Shown here: positions 28,622-37,091 of the stretch, piece after piece | Numbering within the stretch: position 1 is the first letter of the stretch | Layout: each line of letters starts with the position of its first letter | Source of the DNA: Paenibacillus massiliensis subsp. panacisoli DSM 21345 | GTDB taxonomy: Bacteria; Bacillota; Bacilli; Paenibacillales; Paenibacillaceae | NCBI RefSeq assembly: GCF_000426545.1 | Contig: NZ_AUFO01000008.1 | Location: 230,857 to 294,856, forward strand | DNA: 64,000 nucleotides | Direction: 5' to 3' | Position numbers and translations under genes: made by a program | Notes under the pieces: generated by a model | Seen by the model: the letters and a program-made list of their open reading frames with translations, nothing else | Told to the model about the DNA's origin: nothing | Database searches by the model: none

Positions 28622-28690
28622 AGACTCCAGTCACCTTTTACGTAGCTGCTTCTCACGGGCACGTACGATGGTGATGCTGGAGTCTTTATT
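28622..28690 (+). terminator. terminator after the chemoreceptor
   Basis: AGACTCCAG-TCACC (28622-28634) pairs with GGTGA-CTGGAGTCT (28669-28684), followed by TTATTTATT. Confidence 0.75.
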
Positions 28691-28729
28691 TATTGTGCGG
28701 GGTTACTGATATATAATCATTAGAATATA

Positions 28730-31015
28730 TCATTCACTTTGAACGTCTTCCCTGTATTGACCTGGTGTAATTCCGGTACTCTTTTTGAACACACGAATAA
28801 AGTACGATGATTGATATCCAACTTTATCCGCAATTACATTTACTTTTAAATCTGTACTTCTCAGCAGTTCCTTAGCTTTCTCCAGGCGTAAGCTTGTCAA
28901 ATAATCAATAAAATTCTCGCCTGTGATTTGTTTGAAGCCTCTACTTAATACATATGGAGTCGTACCTGCAAAATCAGCACAAGATTCAAGAGAGATATTA
29001 TCCCTGTAGGATTGATTAATATGTGCTATAACAGTTTCAACCATTTGTTTGATCTGATAGTCCCTGTCTTGATGCAAGCGTTCGCAGTAAGGACGGATTA
29101 ACAAGTCCTTGATCACTAAAGGAAACTTTGTTGAATCCTGCTGGTCGGATAATAGTTCGTAGGCAGATTTTCCCTGAAGTAAGGTATAAGGATTGTAACC
29201 CGAAGCTAAAATAGTGTGCTGGATGGCTCCCAAAAACTGAAGCATCCCCTCACGAACCTCAAGCTCATGATTGGCCTGATGGACTATTGTGCCATAGAAC
29301 TTCTCCACCAACTCCATAGACTCTTCCAGCATGCCTATTCGTATAGCTTGAAGTGCTTGTTTCTCCAGATTAAAATCATATACGATCTCTGCTTCCTTCC
29401 TCGGTATTAGTCTATCAATATCCACAATCTGACTGTTCTGATGTAAATTCCGGAGATGAAGAGATTGCTTAGCCGTCTCGAAGATATCGGGAAGCTGCTT
29501 TAATGACGGTGTTGGACCTGCAACTGTTGCAGTTACTCTAAGCTTTACGAACGTTTCTACCATCTGTACCAGGTCCTTAACGACCGTGAGGAACTGTGAT
29601 TTAATTTGCTCGTTGGACATTGAAGTACCATATGAGAAAAGTACGCCTACCGTTAAATCATGAAAGTTAACCGACCCGATTTGTTCAGGATACCTACTCG
29701 TGAAATCCCAGACGATATTCGCTGCAGCAAAAGAAGCAAGCTGTTCATCCCCATCAGCGAAGCTTCTGTCTGGATGCAAGCCATTGACTTGCAGCACTGC
29801 CAGAATAAATTGTCCATCCTTAATAATCCAGCCATACTGCTCCATTCGATCTTGGATCTCCGGTTCCTTTAACAGGTCCAAGTGGCCCTGAAGTAGCTGA
29901 GAGAGAAATGCTTCCTTTAGAGCAGGCAGATTGCGTTCAAGACGCTCTTGAAGGAGTTGACTTTCCCTATTTAAATGCTGCCATTGGTGCTCAATATACA
30001 TAATCTCGTCCTCAGCATCTGGATGTTGCATTTCATTGGGACGCATTTTAGCAAAATTCAAGATTCTTCGTATGGGTTGATACAAGCGATATGATGCAAT
30101 CCATGACAGGACGATTGCAGCCATTAGGCCCAATATACCCGTACCCACCATAAACTGAGACATAATGGTTACTGGCCTGGTCATTTTCTCCAATGAAGTT
30201 GCTGTGACATAATTCCAATTTAGATTGGGATGTATGAATTTGCCTGAAGACACGGAATAGCTGTTACCCTTCCATCTAAATATGAATGATTCTGAATCCG
30301 TATGGCTTTGGGACACTATGTTGAACAGTTCACGTTCCAGCTCCCCTGCTCGATTATCTTTTATAATCCGTGTTCCGTCATGACGAAATAAAAACGCTGC
30401 TCCATACTCCTCGTCGATATTAATCTCCTGAACGAATTCATCTAATAGGGTTGGATTAATATAGATAATCAACGCACCATAAGGATTCCCAGAGCTCCCA
30501 GGTAAATCATGCAATAGAGCGATCGATGATTCAGAAGCCTGGAAAGAAAACTCATCATACCAAAATAGAGCTTCATGCTCATCTAAAAGCGCTTTCAATC
30601 GATCGTTTTCACTAGAGCTTAAATAACGTATGCCTTCTATATCGTTAATCGTGGCAGCCTGATTTCGTATATATATCTCTATTTTATCAATGAGTGGATT
30701 TGTATTTTTCATAACAAATAAAGACTGGTATAGATCATTAATCGCTGCATAGTCCGTTTTTAGATTCAGCCCTTTCACTTGATTAGGCTCAAATATAGGA
30801 TTGAATGCCCAGTGTGTGGCCATTAATTCAATTCGATCAAGCTGTTCGTCGATGCGTTCGATGGATTTAGCCAACAAAATGGTTCGAGTTCTTTCGACCT
30901 CCTGTGCAATATACATTTTTCCAATATAATAAAAGCTTCCCCCTACAATTAACATAGGCAAACAGGTTATGATCAGTACAAAAGTTAAACTTTTTCGAAA
31001 GTATACCTTCTTCAA
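28730..31015 (-). CDS. membrane-bound AraC-family regulator (YtdP-like)
   Basis: One-component membrane sensor-regulator of about 761 residues. Two membrane segments (about 8-30 and 290-315) flank an extracellular Cache-like sensor. A cytoplasmic linker and a C-terminal AraC DNA-binding domain follow (last 100 residues: HINQSYRDNISLESCADFAGTTPYVLSRGFKQITGENFIDYLTSLRLEKAKELL, then VGYQSSYFIRVFKKSTGITPGQYR). TTG start at 31015 with AGAGGTGA eight bases upstream; a GTG four codons earlier is too close to that site. It is the last gene of the permease/binding-protein operon, the arrangement of ytcQ/ytdP in Bacillus, and probably senses extracellular oligosaccharide. Confidence 0.88.
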   Translation of the reverse strand: MKKVYFRKSLTFVLIITCLPMLIVGGSFYYIGKMYIAQEVERTRTILLAKSIERIDEQLDRIELMATHWAFNPIFEPNQVKGLNLKTDYAAINDLYQSLFVMKNTNPLIDKIEIYIRNQAATINDIEGIRYLSSSENDRLKALLDEHEALFWYDEFSFQASESSIALLHDLPGSSGNPYGALIIYINPTLLDEFVQEINIDEEYGAAFLFRHDGTRIIKDNRAGELERELFNIVSQSHTDSESFIFRWKGNSYSVSSGKFIHPNLNWNYVTATSLEKMTRPVTIMSQFMVGTGILGLMAAIVLSWIASYRLYQPIRRILNFAKMRPNEMQHPDAEDEIMYIEHQWQHLNRESQLLQERLERNLPALKEAFLSQLLQGHLDLLKEPEIQDRMEQYGWIIKDGQFILAVLQVNGLHPDRSFADGDEQLASFAAANIVWDFTSRYPEQIGSVNFHDLTVGVLFSYGTSMSNEQIKSQFLTVVKDLVQMVETFVKLRVTATVAGPTPSLKQLPDIFETAKQSLHLRNLHQNSQIVDIDRLIPRKEAEIVYDFNLEKQALQAIRIGMLEESMELVEKFYGTIVHQANHELEVREGMLQFLGAIQHTILASGYNPYTLLQGKSAYELLSDQQDSTKFPLVIKDLLIRPYCERLHQDRDYQIKQMVETVIAHINQSYRDNISLESCADFAGTTPYVLSRGFKQITGENFIDYLTSLRLEKAKELLRSTDLKVNVIADKVGYQSSYFIRVFKKSTGITPGQYREDVQSE

Positions 31016-31126
31016 GTTGAAGATCACCTCTCTATGTAATTCTTCAACGGCTGTGTCCCTTCCTTTAGAGAATAATAATTAGTGAAAACCTGCCTATCCC
31101 AAGAATAGACAGGTTCAATTATACAT

Positions 31127-32647
31127 CTATTTCGAGCCTTCATTACGTTTGCGATAAGATTCATTCAGTTCATTGGTTATTTTAATTAGATCTGGATTCA
31201 TTTTCAGTTCAGCTACAAAATGATCCCAATCAGAAATGGACTTCGCCCCTAAGATCACTTGGGTTTTTAGGTCCTGAATTTTCTTCTGGAGCTCAACTCC
31301 CACTTTTGTACTGGTCTCTGAATACAATCCAAACGCCGCATCAGGAACGCTTACTTTTGCCCGTTCGTCAATTATTTTTTTATTACGTTCATAGATGTCC
31401 ACTGGCATTCCAGGTCTGTAGGCGCGGAAATATTTATCGTATTTAGACCAAATTTGCATGATGGCCGCTCCGGCATCCTTTTGGTACTGTTCATTAGTAA
31501 CCTTGAAGCCATCTTTTTCTGTGTGATGAATATCCTTGAAGCCATAAGCAACGAGATCATAACCCTCATCAGTAGCACCGTATTCCAGAAACTCCATGAT
31601 TTTATTCATCTTCGCTTCGGAGACGGATCTTGGAATGACATACATACCGAAGTAACCTACTTCTCTCGTTGCATAGTCATTTAGAGAGACTAAAGGAAGA
31701 TAATCCGCCTCCGGAACTGTTTTTCTTAGCTCTGCTGTAGGCTCCCAAGCCGCTTCCACTGTATCGGTGAATCCACCAGCTTTGCCGGCCAGTACCAGAT
31801 CCTTCGCTTGCGAAAGCTTCATCACGGCGAAATCCTCTGGAATCAACTTGTCCTGATAAGCTCGATTTAACCAGATTAACGCCTCTCGTACCTCTGGGAG
31901 AAGGTTTACGTTTGTCAACTTCCCATCAACAAGCTTCCAGTCTCCAGTATTCTGTGTAAATGTAGATTGAACCCAACCCAGACTCCCCAGACCATTATTA
32001 TCGACAAAGCCTGCAATACCAATAGAACCTTTTTGTCGATCCCCTTCAGAATCACGCTCTACAAAAGCCTTCAACACGTTATACAGCTCATCCATGTTCG
32101 CTGGCGTATCAAGTCCCAGTGCATCAAGCCAGTCTTTGCGAAGGTAAGGGAACGCTCCACCGTCTACAGGTCGTACCCGAGGAACACCATAAGTCTTACC
32201 GTCAGATTGCTTGATGTTGTTCCAGCTGTCTTCAGGAAATGTGCTTAATTTAGGGTAGTTTTTATAAAGCTCGGTCATTTCCCAAAAGGCACCCTGCTCA
32301 GACATCTGGCGAACTTGGGGTGAGAATACATCTAAAATAAGCATCATATCCGGCAGGTCCCCAGAAGCAAGAGTCACACTAGCTTTGTCATTATAATTGT
32401 TGGGAGATACCCAAGTAATATTTAACTTCGTATTCGTGCGTTTTTCGATTTCTTTAAGAATCGGATTATCTTTATCTGGAGGCTGCGGCGTATAATAGGT
32501 CGTCATGATACTAATTTCTGTAATATCCGCGCTCTCTGCTTGTGAATTCTCTTTTGAATTACTTCCCGAATTAGTACAAGCCGATAAGACCAGAATAAAT
32601 ACCAGCAGGCCAATGATCCAGCTTGTAGACCTCTTGTTTCTCACCAT
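31127..32647 (-). CDS. carbohydrate ABC transporter substrate-binding lipoprotein (LipO/YtcQ-like)
   Basis: Extracellular solute-binding protein of 506 residues. Signal peptide with lipobox LVLSACTNSG, so it is lipid-anchored outside the cell. The body (TEISIMTTYYTPQPPDKDNPILKEIEKRTNTKLNI, KWVNAEG-free type-1 fold) matches the large LipO proteins that work with LplB/YtcP permeases. GGGAGGCATCATTGT precedes the ATG. It is encoded between the permease YtcP-like gene and the AraC regulator. Oligosaccharide capture is inferred from this neighbourhood. No ATPase is encoded here; such systems usually borrow the shared MsmX-type ATPase. Confidence 0.88.
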   Translation of the reverse strand: MVRNKRSTSWIIGLLVFILVLSACTNSGSNSKENSQAESADITEISIMTTYYTPQPPDKDNPILKEIEKRTNTKLNITWVSPNNYNDKASVTLASGDLPDMMLILDVFSPQVRQMSEQGAFWEMTELYKNYPKLSTFPEDSWNNIKQSDGKTYGVPRVRPVDGGAFPYLRKDWLDALGLDTPANMDELYNVLKAFVERDSEGDRQKGSIGIAGFVDNNGLGSLGWVQSTFTQNTGDWKLVDGKLTNVNLLPEVREALIWLNRAYQDKLIPEDFAVMKLSQAKDLVLAGKAGGFTDTVEAAWEPTAELRKTVPEADYLPLVSLNDYATREVGYFGMYVIPRSVSEAKMNKIMEFLEYGATDEGYDLVAYGFKDIHHTEKDGFKVTNEQYQKDAGAAIMQIWSKYDKYFRAYRPGMPVDIYERNKKIIDERAKVSVPDAAFGLYSETSTKVGVELQKKIQDLKTQVILGAKSISDWDHFVAELKMNPDLIKITNELNESYRKRNEGSK

Positions 32648-32681
32648 ACAATGATGCCTCCCTCTAATTGTGTATACGTTT

Positions 32682-33557
32682 TCACTCTTTCACAGAACCG
32701 AGCATGACACCTTTAGCAAAATGCTTCTGCAAGAAAGGATACACCAGCACAATAGGTAATGTCGCAATGACCACAGCAGCCATTTTGATGGTCTCAGGCG
32801 GAATTCGCTGCTCTGCCATCATCTCAGCTGCTGCCGCGCCTCCAGTTGCTGTTGATGCATCAATAAGCATGTTTTGCAAAAGTACTTGTAGCGGTTGTTT
32901 ATCAAAATCATTGATGTATAACAGCGCGTAAAAAAACGTATTCCAGTAGCCTACCGCATAAAATAGACCAAATGCCGCTAGCGAGGGCAATGACAAAGGG
33001 AGAATAATACGAATCCATACGGTCATATCATTTGCACCATCAATTCGTGCAGATTCTTCCAGACTGGTTGGAATACTATCAAAAAAGCTTTTCATAAGCA
33101 GTACATACCAACCATTCGTCAAGACTGGCAAAATCAAAGACCAAGTACTATTTATTAAATTCAGATCACGTACTAATAAATAGGGCGGAATCATCCCAGG
33201 ATTAAATAACGTAGTGATGAGGATAGCGAGCATAAAAAATCTTCTTCCGCGCAGTCGGCGACGAGAAATCGCATAAGATAGACCAGAAGTAACCAGCAAG
33301 CTCAAGACCGTCCCTACAATGGTTATATAGGCACTATTCCCCATCGACCGCATAAAGGCATCCGTTGATAGCAGATATTCATAGGATGCGAGCGACCATT
33401 TTTCTGGAAATAGGACAAGCCCTTTGCCAATAAATTCTGATGGGTCCGTAAAAGAAACTACAAATACATAATAAATCGGAAATAAAGTGGCGATTCCTAT
33501 AAGCGCTAGCAGAATCCGATTACTCACATCAAACAAAAGATCATTCGCTGATTTCAT
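32682..33557 (-). CDS. carbohydrate ABC permease (YtcP-like)
   Basis: Inner-membrane permease of 291 residues with six membrane segments. The ATPase-contact EAA loop reads SLEESARIDGANDMTVWIRIILPLSLPSLAAF. GGAGG precedes the ATG. It is 15 bases downstream of the LplB-type permease gene and 34 bases upstream of the binding protein, so all are in one operon. Confidence 0.92.
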   Translation of the reverse strand: MKSANDLLFDVSNRILLALIGIATLFPIYYVFVVSFTDPSEFIGKGLVLFPEKWSLASYEYLLSTDAFMRSMGNSAYITIVGTVLSLLVTSGLSYAISRRRLRGRRFFMLAILITTLFNPGMIPPYLLVRDLNLINSTWSLILPVLTNGWYVLLMKSFFDSIPTSLEESARIDGANDMTVWIRIILPLSLPSLAAFGLFYAVGYWNTFFYALLYINDFDKQPLQVLLQNMLIDASTATGGAAAAEMMAEQRIPPETIKMAAVVIATLPIVLVYPFLQKHFAKGVMLGSVKE

Positions 33558-33572
33558 AAATGAATCCTCCTA

Positions 33573-34487
33573 TTAATAGACGCCCTCTTCCCCGAATTTC
33601 TTGGCTAAGCGGTTCGAGACAATAACTAGCGTAAGCCCTACGATCGATTTGAACAATCCTACAGCCGTACTGTAGCTAAATTGTCCCTGTTGAACACCCA
33701 CTCGGTACACGTAGGTATCAAATACGTCGGCCACCTTTGCTACAGCCCCGTTCATCATCAGGAATACTTGTTCAAAGCCAATATCCATGATGTGTCCGAT
33801 GCGCAAGATAAGCAGCACAATGATAACCGACCGAATCCCGGGAAGCGTAACATGCCACATTTGTCTGAATCGTCCTGCACCATCCATTCTGGCCGCTTCA
33901 TATAGCTGTGGATCAACACCGGCGACAGCCGCCAAGAAAATAATAGTTCCCCAGCCTGCGTCTTTCCAGATCGACTGAATCGTCAGAATGCCCCAGAAGT
34001 AATCAGGGTTAGTTAGAAAATCAATCTTCTCGAAGCCTGCAGCCACTAACAGATTGTTAAATAACCCTTCTCCCTGAGATAAAAGTAAAAATGAGATACC
34101 AACGATAATCACCCATGACAGAAAATGAGGCAAATAAATGATCGTTTGAATTGATTTCTTATACAATCCTACCCTAAGCTCATTCAGCATAAGCGAAAGC
34201 AAAATAGGCAACGGGAAGAAAAAAACCAAATTCAGAATATTGATCGCCATCGTATTTCTTAATAAAGTAAGAAATTCAGGATTAGAGAAAAAACGCTGAA
34301 AGTGTTCAAAGCCAACCCATTCACTTTTCCAGAAGCCTATATAGGGTGAGTAATCTTGGAATGAAATCAGTACTCCCCACATCGGAATATATCGAAACAC
34401 TAAAAAATATAGTAGCCCTGGTAAGGCCACGAGATACAGAAATCGATCTCGTTTGAGTTGCGACAACAGCAGTTCCCTTTTTGACAT
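33573..34487 (-). CDS. carbohydrate ABC permease (LplB/YteP-like)
   Basis: Inner-membrane permease of about 304 residues, first gene of the leftward transport operon. Six membrane segments and EAA loop QLYEAARMDGAGRFRQMWHVTLPGIRSVIIV. LplB features are visible at the N terminus (YIPMWGVLISFQDYSPYIGFWKSEWVGFEHFQRFF). The ATG at 34487 has GGAGGAGG upstream and is preferred to an ATG six codons earlier. Together with the other permease it should import oligosaccharides such as unsaturated uronyl disaccharides. Confidence 0.92.
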   Translation of the reverse strand: MSKRELLLSQLKRDRFLYLVALPGLLYFLVFRYIPMWGVLISFQDYSPYIGFWKSEWVGFEHFQRFFSNPEFLTLLRNTMAINILNLVFFFPLPILLSLMLNELRVGLYKKSIQTIIYLPHFLSWVIIVGISFLLLSQGEGLFNNLLVAAGFEKIDFLTNPDYFWGILTIQSIWKDAGWGTIIFLAAVAGVDPQLYEAARMDGAGRFRQMWHVTLPGIRSVIIVLLILRIGHIMDIGFEQVFLMMNGAVAKVADVFDTYVYRVGVQQGQFSYSTAVGLFKSIVGLTLVIVSNRLAKKFGEEGVY

Positions 34488-34612
34488 TGAGCCTCCTCCA
34501 ATCAAAATGTTCTATGCAGCTCACGTGATAAAAACAGTCTAGTTATTACCTGCATTTCCGACAACCAGAACATCTTGCAGAACCCGTTCAATGCCCTTGC
34601 ATAAGAGTCCGA

Positions 34613-34641
34613 TTGACGGAAATTCACGGTTTAACTATGCT
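34613..34641 (+). promoter_or_regulatory. promoter of the GH88/DUF2264 unit
   Basis: TTGACG (34613-34618), a 17-base spacer and TATGCT (34636-34641) form a good housekeeping promoter. It lies 42 bases before the GH88 start, in the divergent region shared with the transport operon. Confidence 0.6.
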
Positions 34642-34683
34642 GTTGGGTGTCTTGAATGGAATTTCTTATGAAGAAGGAGTGAA

Positions 34684-35805
34684 TTGAACTTGGTGGCCTA
34701 TGACATGAGTGATCTTTGGCATCGTTTAGAAAAAAAAGTCGAGCAAATGATTCGGCAATTAGATGGAAAGTCTCCACATGCAGCAGGTAAGGACGGAAAA
34801 TACGATAGCCTTGCCATCGATTGGTGGACCTCTGGTTTTTGGCCTGGCATCCTGTGGATCATGTACAAGCAAAGCAAAAATCCTCTATTTAAAGAGGCTG
34901 CCTGGACATGGGATGAGAACATTGAAAGCATGCTGATACAAGAAAATGACTTTTATCATGATCTCGGGTTTCAGTTCTTACCAACCGCAGTAGCAAAATA
35001 TAAATATAGTGGTGATATTCAGAGTAAACGTAGAGGCTTGACAGCTGCGACTTTACTGGCAGGAAGATACAATCCTGAAGGCCGATTCATCAGAGCCTGG
35101 AATGGAAGCCAAGACACAGGCTGGGCCATTATAGATTGCACCATGAATTTATCCTTGCTTTACTGGGCCTCAATCGAGACTAACGACCCCAGATTCCGTC
35201 ATGTAGCTACGGCTCATGCAGATACGACCATAAAGCATTTTATACGTCCCGACGGCTCCGTTCATCATATCGTCAGCTTTGATCCAGAGACGGGTGAACG
35301 TATAGAAGCCCTGGGTGGCCAGGGCTTCAGTCCGACCTCCGCCTGGAGCAGAGGGCAAGCCTGGGCTATATACGGCTTGGCCAACACTGCGCGAAATACT
35401 GGGGATGCGCGCTTCCTTGACGCCTCCAAAAGAGCGGCTCACTATTGGATGGCTGCTTTGCCAGAGGATCGTATCCCTTATTGGGATTTTCGAATAAGTC
35501 CCTTCGATGAACATGAACCACGTGACACATCAGCAGCAGCAATAGCTGCATCGGGCTTGTTGGAGTTGTCTGAACTGGTACCAGAAGATCAAGCAGCGAT
35601 GTATCGGAACACGGCAATTCAGATGCTAGTTAGTCTGGATCAGAATTATGGAACATGGAATAATTCTGAGCATGAAGGCATTCTAACGGGAGGAACTGCC
35701 CATAAGCCGGACAACTGGAATGTGGATGTTTCACTGATCTATGGAGATTATTTCTTTGTGGAAGCTGTTGCCAAGCTCCTACATTGGCAAGATCGAATCT
35801 TTTAG
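34684..35805 (+). CDS. GH88 unsaturated glucuronyl hydrolase
   Basis: Glycoside hydrolase of 373 residues that removes the 4,5-unsaturated uronic acid left by polysaccharide lyases, by hydration of the double bond. The two catalytic aspartates correspond to Asp93 (FYHDLGFQFLP) and Asp151 (GWAIIDCTMNL). The SAWSRGQAWAIYGLA and RDTSAAAIAASGLLEL blocks are typical of GH88, not of GH105/YteR. No signal peptide: it is cytoplasmic and acts after uptake. TTG start at 34684 follows AAGGAG; another TTG two codons on is possible. It is divergent from the LplB-type transporter. Substrates in the family are disaccharides from glycosaminoglycans, gellan or xanthan. Confidence 0.9.
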   Translation: MNLVAYDMSDLWHRLEKKVEQMIRQLDGKSPHAAGKDGKYDSLAIDWWTSGFWPGILWIMYKQSKNPLFKEAAWTWDENIESMLIQENDFYHDLGFQFLPTAVAKYKYSGDIQSKRRGLTAATLLAGRYNPEGRFIRAWNGSQDTGWAIIDCTMNLSLLYWASIETNDPRFRHVATAHADTTIKHFIRPDGSVHHIVSFDPETGERIEALGGQGFSPTSAWSRGQAWAIYGLANTARNTGDARFLDASKRAAHYWMAALPEDRIPYWDFRISPFDEHEPRDTSAAAIAASGLLELSELVPEDQAAMYRNTAIQMLVSLDQNYGTWNNSEHEGILTGGTAHKPDNWNVDVSLIYGDYFFVEAVAKLLHWQDRIF

Positions 35806-35832
35806 TCAAATTTGAAAGAGGTGATGACCCAC

Positions 35833-36963
35833 ATGCTATGTGATCGCGAATATTGGATTCACACACTATATAACATTGCTTATCCCGTCCTAGAGAATCT
35901 GAAGAATCAGACTCTGAAAGTAAACATGCCTGTCCAATCCGTCGGCGTTGATCGTACAAGCTTCAGTCATCTTGAGGCACTCAGTAGAACATTAACTGGT
36001 ATAGCGACTTGGCTTGAATCAGGTCCTAGAGACGGTAAAGAAGGTGAGCTGCGAGCGAACATGGCTGAACTCGCTCGTGCTGCCATCGAGTCATCTGTTA
36101 ACCCGGCTTCACCAGATTACATGAATTTCTGCAGTGGAATACAGCCTCTAGTCGATACGGCATTTTTAGCCCATGCCATAGTTCGTGCACCACATGAACT
36201 GCTGGCTAAGCTTAGTCCAGATACACGTCAACATCTTGTCAATGCATTCCTGGCCTCACGCTCCATACGCCCGTTGTATAATAACTGGCTGCTTTTCTCG
36301 GCCATGATAGAGACTGCTCTCTATCTAATGGAAGAGACCTGGGATTCAATGCGAGTGGATTATGCGATCCGTCAACATGAACAATGGTATGTCGGGGATG
36401 GTATGTATAAGGATGGCCCTGAGTTTCACTGGGATTATTATAATAGCTTCGTCATTTATCCCATGCTCCTTGATGTCCTCGACACCTTGGGGAATCAGTA
36501 CGATGACTGGTTGCAAATGAGAGAAAAATTATCGGTTCGTGCCCTCCGTTATGCTGCTGTGCAGGAACGTATGATTTCACCTGAAGGAACCTTTCCTGTT
36601 ATCGGCCGCTCTCTTTCTTATCGCTTTGGTGTATTTCACCATCTGGCCCAGATGGCACTTCGAGACCAATTACCTCAAGGTGTGGAGCCAGCACAAGTCA
36701 GGTGTGCTCTAACGTCTGTAATACGACGGATCATAGAAGTCCCTGGAACATTCGATTCGGACGGCTGGCTTACAATTGGACTATGTGCGGAACAGCCGGA
36801 ACTCGGTGAGCCGTACATTTCTACGGGGAGCTTGTATCTGTGTACAACCGTCTTCCTGCCTCTTGGTTTGTCAGAGCAGCATCCGTTCTGGCAGGGTCAG
36901 GCGGATTGGACATCAAAGAAAGCCTGGTCAGGGGAACAGGTGCTTATTGATCACGCTATCTGA
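35833..36963 (+). CDS. DUF2264 protein, probable uronic-acid-active glycoside hydrolase
   Basis: Protein of about 376 residues, an (alpha/alpha)-barrel type family: REYWIHTLYNIAYPVLENL at the N terminus, RPLYNNWLLFSAMIETAL, MYKDGPEFHWDYYNSFVIYPMLLDVL and FPVIGRSLSYRFGVFHHLAQMAL. As I recall, DUF2264 proteins make up CAZy family GH154, which includes a beta-glucuronidase; treat the activity as unproven. Start at ATG 35833 with AGAGGTG nine bases upstream. It begins 27 bases after the GH88 gene in one operon, which supports a joint role on uronic-acid oligosaccharides. Cytoplasmic. Confidence 0.85.
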   Translation: MLCDREYWIHTLYNIAYPVLENLKNQTLKVNMPVQSVGVDRTSFSHLEALSRTLTGIATWLESGPRDGKEGELRANMAELARAAIESSVNPASPDYMNFCSGIQPLVDTAFLAHAIVRAPHELLAKLSPDTRQHLVNAFLASRSIRPLYNNWLLFSAMIETALYLMEETWDSMRVDYAIRQHEQWYVGDGMYKDGPEFHWDYYNSFVIYPMLLDVLDTLGNQYDDWLQMREKLSVRALRYAAVQERMISPEGTFPVIGRSLSYRFGVFHHLAQMALRDQLPQGVEPAQVRCALTSVIRRIIEVPGTFDSDGWLTIGLCAEQPELGEPYISTGSLYLCTTVFLPLGLSEQHPFWQGQADWTSKKAWSGEQVLIDHAI

Positions 36964-36986
36964 GAAATGAGACTGACTGAAACAAA

Positions 36987-37019
36987 AATAGCAAATGGGT
37001 ATATTACCCATTTGCTATT
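36987..37019. terminator. terminator after the DUF2264 gene
   Basis: A perfect 15-bp stem with a three-base loop (AATAGCAAATGGGTA with TACCCATTTGCTATT). It lies between the convergent DUF2264 and cbiP genes; the arms provide A/T-rich flanks. Confidence 0.7.
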
Positions 37020-37091
37020 CGCCTTTTGCGATACGATCAAACACCTCACCGTCTTGAAACTAAGTTTTTTCCATTGTCTCATGTACAAGCC

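Noticed and set aside
32671..32684. cre-like sequence TGTATACGTTTTCA
   Set aside because: One mismatch to a degenerate consensus and it overlaps the end of the permease gene inside an operon, away from a promoter.
34684..35805. GH105 rhamnogalacturonyl hydrolase (YteR)
   Set aside because: The neighbourhood resembles the yte region, but the sequence blocks around Asp93 and Asp151 and SAWSRGQAWAIYG fit GH88 better.
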